Shown: piece by piece, positions 13,985-22,166 of the stretch
How the letters are laid out: every line of letters begins with the position of its first letter
How positions within the stretch are numbered: position 1 is the first letter of the stretch
Source: Acanthornis magna
Lineage: Eukaryota > Chordata > Aves > Passeriformes > Acanthizidae
NCBI GenBank assembly: GCA_036785705.1
Contig: JAWUZG010000013.1
Coordinates: 20,121,001-20,185,000 of the forward strand
DNA length: 64,000 bases
Direction of reading: 5' to 3'
Translations under genes and position numbers: made by a program
The notes under the pieces: model-generated
The model's input: the letters and a program-made list of their open reading frames with translations, nothing else
What the model was told of the DNA's origin: nothing
Databases searched by the model: none

Positions 13985-14505
13985 CGCTGCCATCCCCAGA
14001 GCGCGGACATTAGGCTGGTTTCGGGCAGGAGGGGTGCTCTGCCATCCCCAGAGCATGGGCACTGGGCTGGTTTTGGGCAGGAGGGATGCTCTGCCATCCC
14101 CAGAGCACAGGCATCGGGCTGGTTTCAGGCAGGAGGGATGCTCTGCCATCCCCAGAGCACAGGCACTGGGCTGATTTTGGGCAGGAGGGATGCTCTGCCA
14201 TCCCCAGAGCACAGGCATCGGGCTGGTTTCAGGCAGGAGGGATGCTCTGCCATCCCCAGAGCACAGGCACTGGGCTGGTTTTGGGCAGGAGGGATGCTCT
14301 GCCATCCCCAGAGCACGGGCATCGGGCTGGTTTCAGGCAGGAGGGATGCTCTGCCATCCCCAGAGCACAGGCACTGGGCTGGTTTCGGGCAGGAGGGATG
14401 CTCTGCCATCCCCAGAGCGTGGGCACTGGGCTGGTTTTGGGCAGGAGGGATGCTCTGCCATCCCCAGAGCATGGACACTGGGCTGGTTTTAGGCAGGAGG
14501 GATGC
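13985..14505. repeat. 52-bp minisatellite, ten copies with 104-bp alternation
   Basis: Ten head-to-tail copies of a 52-bp unit, each containing GCCATCCCCAGAGC. These cores begin at 13989, 14041, 14093, 14145, 14197, 14249, 14301, 14353, 14405 and 14457, exactly 52 apart. The units at 14093, 14197 and 14301 share GCATCGGG and TTTCAGGCAGG. Those at 14041, 14145 and 14249 share GCACTGGG and TTTTGGGCAGG. The central part is therefore a two-unit, 104-bp higher-order repeat. The first unit (GCGGACATTAGG) and last unit (ATGGACACTGGG, ending GATGCAACC) are the most diverged, as expected when homogenisation is strongest in the middle. Because 52 is not a multiple of three and the unit lacks stop codons, long open frames run through it on both strands. 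They are not genes. Confidence 0.97.
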
Positions 14506-14685
14506 AACCACCTGGATTTCCTTAGGGATTTGGGCTCAGGTAGGACTGCCTCACTTGCTCCTCTCGGGAGGTTTGGAAGGCACTGAGCAGCATGGATATG
14601 AATTCTCCTCCTCTGGTGTGGCAGCGCCAGGGAGTCTGGGGTGGGGGCACAGTCACCAAGAGAACATCCCATGACCACAGCAGTG

Positions 14686-14717
14686 GGGACAGCAGGGACA
14701 GCAGGGACAGCAGGGAG
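14686..14717. repeat. 9-bp tandem repeat (GGGACAGCA)3
   Basis: Three perfect GGGACAGCA units followed by a partial GGGAG. It sits about 180 bases after the 52-bp array, in the same GC-rich patch. The length invites replication slippage. Its apparent translation is not evidence of a gene. Confidence 0.9.
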
Positions 14718-15146
14718 ACCAGCCTTTGGAGGGGCTGCAATGGCTCACGTGCCGTCGCCACGTCTTCTTCCAGCTCGGGGGAACAAATTACCCTCATCCT
14801 TCTAACATTAGCAGCCATTTCCATAAGCAATTAACCTCGGCGTTACACCATCAAGCATCTGAAAAAGGTGCTGTGACACAGTTATTAAAGGATGGAAGGA
14901 CTTGGTGGCTGGCATACATAATAAAGGGTGGCCTTGCTTTCTGATTCAAATTTCTGAACAGGGGCAGAATAAGTGAAAACTTTACCAAACAGAAATATTT
15001 CACACTGTTTTGGGAAGGATTTGTTATAGGTTTGTCATTTAAGTTTTGGGGTTTATTCATTTGATTTGAAAGAAAGACTTATTTTCCAGCAAAACAAATG
15101 ACTAGAGAAATTGTGTTCACGATTTGTCACATTTTTTAAAAAGAAA
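14718..15146. other. Non-coding sequence between tandem repeats
   Basis: Composition changes from GC-rich to AT-rich within a few hundred bases. No repeat family or exon pattern was recognised. Confidence 0.55.
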
Positions 15147-15256
15147 CTTATTTTATTTTATTTTATTTTATTTTATTTTATTTTATTTTATTTTATTTTA
15201 TTTTATTTTATTTTATTTTATAATTATTTTTTATTTTTAAATTTTTTTTTTTAATT
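15147..15256. repeat. (TTTTA)14 microsatellite with T-rich flank
   Basis: Fourteen perfect TTTTA units at 15151-15220, preceded by a partial TTA and followed by TAATTATTTTTTATTTTTAA and a 12-T run ending near 15255. It could be the expanded A-rich tail of an old minus-strand insertion, but I see no retroelement body beside it. The number of perfect units predicts length polymorphism between individuals. Confidence 0.95.
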
Positions 15257-15850
15257 CTGCCCCCATGAAACTGATGAGTCCTGGTTCAGGAGCAAACAGC
15301 CCTAGAGATCAGTCTGGATTTGCTGTTGGGGGCCTCCCTTCTCCTCTCTTTCCCAGGAGCTGCTGGGATGGATGGTGAACTCCATTTTTGCCAAGGGATC
15401 CCCAGGGAGCAGGGGCAGCAGCAGGCAGAGGGAGGGTGCAGGGTCCCTCCCCAGTGGATGTGTGTGAGCCTCACTGAGATCCTCAGCCTTGCTAAACCTT
15501 CCGTGGCTATTCTGGCCTCCCAGGGCCTCACAACACAGGGGAGGTTTAAGAGAAGACCGCAGGTTAATCACTTTCCTGGTAATATGAGCAAGATGAGACC
15601 ATTCAGCTGGAAAACAGCAAAAATAAGGCCATTTCTTTGTAAAGGACCGTGCAGCTTTCCTTTATATGCTGCTTTTTGTTCTCAGCCACGAGGTTTCAGC
15701 CCTTCTGGGCCGGGGAAAGCCTGTGAAATCCCCAAACTCTAACACCTGGTAACATGCAAAAAGTGCCCATAGATGTATATTTTTATAATGTTTATTTTTA
15801 TAATCTCTATATTTTATAATGCTTAAACCTATTACAGATTCCACATGCAG
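15257..15850. other. Single-copy non-coding sequence, no gene seen
   Basis: The left half is GC-rich and the right half AT-rich (TTTTTATAATGTTTATTTTT at about 15780). A 140-codon plus-strand open frame from 15320 has overlapping minus-strand counterparts and no motif, so no gene is called. Confidence 0.55.
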
Positions 15851-16006
15851 TTGGAATCCCAGAGTCTCAGACTGGTTTGTGTTGGGAGGAACCTTTAAAG
15901 CTCATCCAGTGCCAGCCCCTGCCATGGCAGGGACACCTCCCACTGTCCCAGGCTGCTCCAAGCCCTGTCCAACCTGGCCTTGGACACTTCCAGGGATGGG
16001 GCAGGA
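15851..16006 (-). mobile_element. CR1 LINE 3'-end fragment, about 155 bp
   Basis: Antisense CR1: degenerate octamers (GGAATCCCAGAGTCTCAGAC), GGTTTGTGTTGGGAGGAACC, CCTGCCATGGCAGGGACACC, CCAGGCTGCTCCAAGCCCTG, CCAACCTGGCCTTGGACACT, then CTTCCAGGGATGGGGCA. CR1 similarity stops there. The breakpoint nearly coincides in consensus terms with those of the copies at 25.7, 50.5 and 60.8 kb. Confidence 0.9.
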
Positions 16007-17205
16007 TTTGTGCTCCTGCTCTATACTTGTCAGAGGAAATTTTTTTGGGTACAATTCGCTCTCTCAAAACTGCTTTGCTTCCTCCATGCACATGAAGTTT
16101 TCCCTCCAAATCCCTGTGGAGCAGAAAGCACCGAGGCTGCCACCATCCAGGCTGCCAAGGAGTGTGGAGTCACTCTGCTCTCGCAGCACCACTGGGACTG
16201 GCACTATGTGAATCAAAATATTCCACCAATATCTGCTTTTATGGCAAAAAACATTAGAAATCTTCAGTGGAGTAAATGGTAGAAGAGGGAGCTTTTTCCA
16301 AATAGCCCTACAGAGTTTTTTTCCTTCCTGATTTCCCTTTTTATAACACAATGAGCCTGTATGGTTTTATGTCCCATTTTTTGCAGTGAGGGGGACTTGA
16401 CAAGGAATGGTTAGGCCAACTACAGCCATACATTTTTTTATTTAGGAAACAACACTGACGATTTTATTTAAAGATCAAAGCAAGGCAAACACCATGACTC
16501 CAAACCTCTTCCCCTTTTTCCCCCCATAAAAGAATGCTATGGAGTTTACTAGTGGTGCCCCTAATGAGGTAACTTCAGCCCCAATTTCACATTATTAGCA
16601 CTCTATCTAGGAGAAGCTGATGATCTCTGGCCACTGTAAAACATGATTCCCAGGCCAGGTGTTGGGCTCTCAGCCAAAATGCTCTGTTTTTCCCAACACT
16701 GCACTACAAAGGGCCTCGATGATGATAGGAAAGATATACTTCCTTTAGGGATCAGAGACAATTAACTCTTTATAGTTGCTCTTTTATTATTACTGAACCC
16801 ATGCCAAACTTTTGCATTGCTTTACCTAATAAAAGTACCTCCTGCACTGCCGGTAGTATCCAAATTACTTTTTTCATTTGTTAACAGTCAGGCCTTTAAC
16901 TGCTTTTTGAACTTCTTTGTTGTAAAAAAACTCTCCAAATTAGTCATTCCTGAGCATTTACACTGCATGCTTCTTCTCAGTTTCCAAACTTAGTAACATA
17001 ATTGTTCATATCAAAAGGGAGAAATTTAAAAAATATACAAAGAAGTCAAAATAACAACAGCATATGTTTCATACAGCCACCTAAGGACCATATTTAAGGT
17101 ACTGTGTGCTATTGTGTTGCCACAGTGTTGAATTATTAGATTTACAGGTTCATTAATAATAATATCACTGCTCATTTGCAAATCTCCAAGAGCAGTACGA
17201 AACAG
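16007..17205. other. Single-copy non-coding sequence, no gene seen
   Basis: AT-rich, with TTATTTAGG, ATTATTAG and poly-T words. No repeat, exon or RNA gene is recognised. It may contain ancestral sequence in continuity with the old relics that follow. Confidence 0.55.
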
Positions 17206-17277
17206 GGCAGTACCATCATCATCCCAGCTTTGCAGATGGGGAAATGAGAAAGAGAAAAAATGACTTTCCTGGTGCTA
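17206..17277 (-). mobile_element. MIR-like ancient SINE fragment (core/3' part)
   Basis: Reading CATCATCATCCCAGCTTTGC, AGATGGGGAAATGAGAAAG, then a degenerate TGACTTTCCTGGTGCT, the segment follows the order of the reverse complement of MIR/CORE-SINE (ATTATCCCCATTTTACAGAT, GAGGAAACTGAGG, TGACTTGCCCAAGGTCAC). It is badly diverged and ends just before a young CR1. That fits an old element interrupted or truncated at that point. MIR-type SINEs predate amniote divergence. Confidence 0.45.
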
Positions 17278-17283
17278 AAAGAG

Positions 17284-17448
17284 AAGCATTGGAAGGGGCT
17301 CTCCAGGGAGGCGGTGGAGTCCCCATCCCTGGAGGTGTTTAAGGAATGACAGAACGTGGGGTGGTTGACACAGTGGGGATTGGGCACAGCTTGGACTGGC
17401 TGATCTCAGAGGCTTTTTCCAACCTGGAATGGTTCTGTGATTCTGTGA
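17284..17448 (+). mobile_element. CR1 LINE 3'-end fragment
   Basis: Sense CR1: GCATTGGAAGGGGCTCTCCA, GGGAGGCGGTGGAGTCCCCA, CCCTGGAGGTGTTTAAGGAA, GGACTGGCTGATCTCAGAGG, TTTTTCCAACCTGGAATGGT and two terminal octamers (TTCTGTGATTCTGTGA). The tail is nearly intact, which suggests a younger copy than the neighbouring relics. It is 5'-truncated with no coding region. Confidence 0.93.
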
Positions 17449-18252
17449 ATTTACTCATCCCCAGGAACAGAACTGTGCCTCAGGGCCAATCCCATGGCCA
17501 AGATCTGCCCACTCCCGCACTAGAGACTGACATGGCTGCCAGCTCTGTCCCAGCCCCGTGACAGGGACATTTGGGACATGTAAGGATGCACATGCGAAAG
17601 ACATCAGTGAGTCTGTGACAGTTCCTGGGGTTCCTTGTGCTGAGATGCAGTGGAATAGCCATCCCTGGACGACCCCTGGGCTGGAGTGCTGGCCTTCTTC
17701 CCAGCCTTGCAAAGGCAGGGCACATCCCTCACCCAGCTCACTGCCCGTGCTGGGGTATCTCCTACCAGGACAGCATTTCTGCTCTTGGAGAGGCCTGCTC
17801 TCCTCAGAAAAAGAAAGGAATGTGTTCTGAGAAACACTGCATGTTGGATCAATACCCATTCTGCTCCTCAAACTGATATTTCCAGGGAGTTATCTACAGC
17901 CTCAGAGTTCTCAAGTGAAGAGCAGATTGCTCAGTTTATACCCTGCAACCAGGTGAATAAAGATTTGCTGCTCAATCTGAATACACATGGAAATGAAGAG
18001 AGAGGAAAAAAGATAAGTTACATTCACTGCATTTGGGATTTGCTTTCCTTTTGAAGCTGCATCTGAGCACAGACTAAAAACATAATCTCCCCAGATCCAG
18101 GCTCCAGGATTTTAATCTGGATTTCTGGCTGATAGCAATTAAAAGCTGACAGCACAGAAGTATTTTATTTAAAAGAATGATTGGCCTAATGGTATTCAAC
18201 TGAAGCATGGCCTCCAGATTGGAGCTGGTTACATGTATAAAGTGTGGGGAAT

Positions 18253-18357
18253 AGCTGAGTTACTCAAGATCACAAAGGGAGTTAATAGAACTGGGATCCA
18301 CATTCAACGTCTTTTTCATTATCGGCTCTTTGTTCTACCCATTAGTATACACTGACT
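18253..18357 (-). mobile_element. MIR-like ancient SINE, tRNA-related half and core
   Basis: Antisense landmarks in MIR order: GAGTTACTCAAGATCACAAA (MIR: AAGTTACTTGCCCAAGGTCAC), GGAGTTAATAGAACTGGGAT (MIR: AGTAAGTGGCAGAGCCGGGAT), then GGCTCTTTGTTCTACCCATT and AGTATACACTG near the RNA-polymerase-III box A end (MIR: GTGCTCTTAACCACTATACTACTGT). The middle is diverged. I infer a relic tens of millions of years old or more. A distinct amniote SINE sharing the same core is the alternative. Confidence 0.55.
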
Positions 18358-18639
18358 CCCTTTGGTAAGATCCTTTGTATTTCCAACTTATCAGGGTCTC
18401 ATAAATGAAAGCCATGTGCTTTTATCTACTCATTCCCTTTAATAAGTGTCACAAACATTCTGTGTGATTGATTAACTGGTAACAAGAAAGAGACAAAGTA
18501 GGAATATGCATATTAGCATATTTTTCTTTGCTCAAAGAAATGCATTTTATACGTACGTGGCACTTATAATATATCAAGCTGCCAAAAGTTTTAAACAAAG
18601 GAGGAACTGAATTACAGTACAAAACACAGTGACGAGGCC

Positions 18640-18700
18640 AGATTTATCCTTGGTGTAACTAACTGATGTCAGCAGAGTTAACCCAGAGATGAAATAGGCT
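18640..18700. repeat. Degenerate palindromic ancient repeat
   Basis: Two inverted arms flank a short centre: TTTATCCTTGGTGTAACTAA on the left and CAGAGTTAACCCAGAGATGA on the right, centred near ACTGATGTCAGC. It resembles an old archosaur and turtle palindromic element whose arms read CCCTGGTGTAACTCCACTGA and its complement. The inverted symmetry is visible in the sequence; the family match is from memory. Confidence 0.45.
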
Positions 18701-18742
18701 TACCACATGTACATGAAACACCCCAATAAGCTCAGGGGGATG

Positions 18743-18836
18743 TTCATAGATTTTGCAGCCAGAAGGGACTGTTAGGATCATATCATCTGACTTCCTGCAG
18801 AAACACGGTGAGAAGATTTCACCCATTTCCCCATTA
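18743..18836 (-). mobile_element. Ancient CR1-type LINE 3' end
   Basis: TTCATAGATTTTGCAGCCAG, AAGGGACTGTTAGGATCATA and CATCTGACTTCCTGC match the pattern of an old CR1 lineage, antisense: CATAGATTTTAAGGCCAGAA, GGGACCATTATGATCATCTA, GTCTGACCTCCTGC. Only a vestige of the terminal octamer remains (TTCATAG). It differs clearly from the younger CR1 copies in this window and belongs with the relics just upstream. Confidence 0.55.
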
Positions 18837-21800
18837 TACACAGCTGATGGACTGAAAGATTACATTCCTTTCCCCTTGGCACGGGAGGTGTTTGGAACCA
18901 CTGTGGGAAGATGCTGCATGTACCTCGGAGGTGCTGAGCACCATCCCCTCGCCCCCGAGGGCAGCGGGAGGCTTTGCTCACTCAGTTCATGCTGCATTTG
19001 GCTCTGTAGGAGCTGGAGATGGAAGCTGAAAGGCCTCATTGCACCCAGTTTGGGACAGCTTCCCCTTGGAGGGTTTGTGCCCGTGACACAAATGTGCTGC
19101 TCCTCTCTGCTGTGAGGTGAACACAGGCTGAGGAGGGAAGTACTGAGAGCAAACTGGAGGGTGAACTCACCCCTTCCAGGCACGAAAGGCTCGTGCAGAG
19201 GTAGAGAAGGGACCTGGCAGTGGTTAGCACTGCCATCTTAAAAAACACTTGACCCCAAGGAATAATATCTCTGTGGCAGTCAGGCACCAGAGCAGATTAA
19301 CCCTGAGTGCTGACACTCAGGTCTGTGTGACTCCCTGCACATTGCTCCACGGGCCAGCCCTGGGGCAGGAAAAGAAACAGTGAAATTCACTTTTCCATTT
19401 GTGGTTTGCAAGAAGGAATAAGCTCTGTTTGAGTGCACTGGCTGCAATGCCTGCTCTGCAGACCTTTGTAGGTGCCAGTCTCAAACTGAACTAACATTTC
19501 TCTAACATTTTACCACCTGTAAGTCCCTGAGTGTGCTGGTGTCTTACCTCAACCACTAAGGGAGCTCCTTGCTTCCAGAGAATGCCTTCTACCACATCAG
19601 AGATGTGATTTCTCCCTCTGATTCACAGTGCTGCCCAGTCAGTGCATTCCTACTGACCATTTCACACCAGGATCTCACATTCCATATTTGTTGAAAAATT
19701 AAGTTCTGTAAAAGTCCTGTGAGGTGTTATATGATCCCTGTATTTTGATGGGAAGCTGACCCATGGAGCAGATTTAGTGACATTTTTACACTTTGTAAAG
19801 CTAGACCAAGAACCAGACCCTCACCGTGCATCTCTGAAGGCTTTGTTTGGAGCAGAGGATGTGTCTTCCTCCTGTCCACTACCACCCTGGGTGATTTCCC
19901 ACTCTGCTGTTTACATGCAGCTGAAGAACAAGTCAGCCTTTTCCCTTATGCTGCAGTTTATTTTTACCGAGTACTACACAAGCACAAATCCATTAGGATT
20001 CATCCCATCTATATATTTCCTGACATAACCTGCCCCTTTTACCTCCTGAACTCTGATCCTGAACCCAGAGCTGTGCTAATCCTGAGAAGATCTGTGGGAT
20101 AATTCTGCTCTGCACTCCCAGGTCTGGCACCTTCTCTCACAGCCAGTTGTTTGGAGGGACATGCACATTTGCAAGATTATCTTTTGGCTTGTGGCAGCAG
20201 AAATCAGAAACAGATTATTTGAAATGAGCAGCTCCTACCATTTTATCTCCAGGCCAGGTGGACATGGATGACCTAGAAGGATATATTTAGCAGTGAGCAC
20301 TTCAGACCAGGGTGCATGTGTATATCCAGTTACTAGCTGTTAATCATGTCTCCTTCCCCTAAACTGGCCAACCCGAAGGACACCTGGCAATTCTGGAACA
20401 TTCCTATTAGATTACTAATATCAATATTAAGTGAAAGAGCTTGAAGAATGTCACATTAGTTTCTGATGGCTCCCTTCCGCCATACTTCTGGCCAGCAGGC
20501 TTTGGCAGATGTGGCTCCATTCTGTCCAAATGCAATCCGGGGTTTAAGAATGTGCTCACTTTCCTGGGACCATCTGTTTGCTTTTCTGCTGAAGGAACTC
20601 CAGCCTCTTTGGCAACCTCAATGTATTGTACTCAATAAATCCTGACATGTAGCAAATTTTTTTGGCAGATCTTGAATCTGAATGTCATCCAAATTGTTCA
20701 TTATTGATATTAAAACCGATTTGTGCATCACCAACCATTAAAGGAATGCACTAAATATCTCCATGAATGAGAAACCGAGTAGTCCATCAGAATACATTTA
20801 TCAGCAGCAACATTAAAATGGAAGAAGAGTTCTAGGGCTTTTCCTGCTGTTGAAAAGCCCATATCTAAGAGCAACTGCAGGACTCAAAGTGTACAAAGAA
20901 CCAATGTACGAGACAGAAAGTCAAAAGAAAGGTGTCTGTCCCAAGGACTACCTCATGTGATCCAACATGTGCTGTCTGGAGCAGGGAGGCAGAATCTTGC
21001 ACCTTTTCCTTACTCCACAAATGCACAGTGTGACCACAGCAAGGTCTCTTCACCCTACGTGGGTTTGACATCCCCTTCAAGTCATTGTCTACACTGCAGG
21101 GTCTTCAAGGCATCATCAGCCTTGTAAAATAGTGACTGTGGATTTTTTTTACTATACCCTGATGTCCAGGATTTGCATCCACAGCATGACAAAGTGTAAT
21201 GAACCTTTCAAAATATTGGTGAATATCTACAAAAAATAATGATGTGCACTTCTTGTATGTGTAGAGTGTATACCCATGTTATCTTTAATTAAAAATGAAT
21301 AATTCTCTAGATAAGGAAACTGGTGTAAAATTAAGTTTACCAGACTTATTTTTAAGGCTTGATTTCCTTTGGAGTTTTGCAAAAATACTGTGGGATTATT
21401 TGGCTCCAGTTGTTTCTGGTGTTTCAGTTGTCAGCATCAGACTCATATTTCACATGATTTTTCACAAAAAATGTGCAGAAGCTTTGGAAAAATCTTATCA
21501 CTTGATCTTCCATAAGGAAATGGACTTCATTTCTTATTAAAAGTATATTTAAGAAAAAAACTATACTTGGCCAATATAACAATCTGTCCTGACACACCAC
21601 ATTGAGAACAAGGATTCTGTTGACATTTCTTCATCTTTCCTTATTCCTTTCTGCTCCAACAACTATTAAAAATCCTGACCTGAAGTTTTGCCCTTTATTG
21701 TATGTTGGACATGGATGACAAATGTAGGAATCAGACAACTGTTTCAATGGCACTTAGTCCCGCAGAAGTGGTTGGATCCAAACCCAAGCATTGGCTTCAG

Positions 21801-21889
21801 GAGTATCACCATTTTCCTTCCTTTACCATTTTTCTTTCCAACAAGTGGCTCAGGAATGTCTCTCCATGAACTAAGTGGGTTGTAGAGAG
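18837..21889. other. Single-copy non-coding sequence, no gene seen
   Basis: About 3 kb without a recognised repeat. Some AT-rich subregions (about 20640-20820) have unusual words and could be conserved non-coding DNA. Short open frames lack motifs or supporting context. Confidence 0.5.
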
Positions 21890-22166
21890 GTGGGGGTTGA
21901 TCTCTTTGCTCAGGTAACAAGTGACAGAATGAGAGGAAACAGCCTCGAGTTGTGCCAGGGGAGGTTTAGGTTGGACATCTACAAAAATTTCTTCACCAAA
22001 AGGGTTGTGCAGCCCAGACCCAGAAGTCACCATTCCTGTAGGGATTTAAAAGCTGTGTGGATGTGGCATATGGGGACGTGGGTCAGTGGTGGCCTTGGCA
22101 GTGCTGGGGAGTGATTGGACTCCATGATCTCAGAGCTCTTCTCCAATCTAAAGGATTCTGTGACTC
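21890..22166 (+). mobile_element. CR1 LINE 3'-end fragment, about 275 bp
   Basis: Sense CR1 with intact landmarks: TCAGGTAACAAGTGACAGAA, GAGAGGAAACAGCCTCGAGT, TGTGCCAGGGGAGGTTTAGG, TTGGACATCTACAAAAATTT, CTTCACCAAAAGGGTTGT, TTTAAAAGCTGTGTGGATGT, TGGCCTTGGCAGTGCTGGG, CTCCATGATCTCAGAGCTCT and a terminal AAGGATTCTGTGACTC. The segment between GGGTTGT and TAGGGATTTAAAAG is altered compared with typical copies. The sequence type differs from the CCATGGCAGGG type elsewhere, so at least two CR1 subfamilies are present. Confidence 0.95.

Noticed and set aside
13985..14505. CRISPR array
   Set aside because: The 52-bp units are contiguous and nearly identical throughout. There are no variable spacers and no cas genes, and the genome is a vertebrate one.
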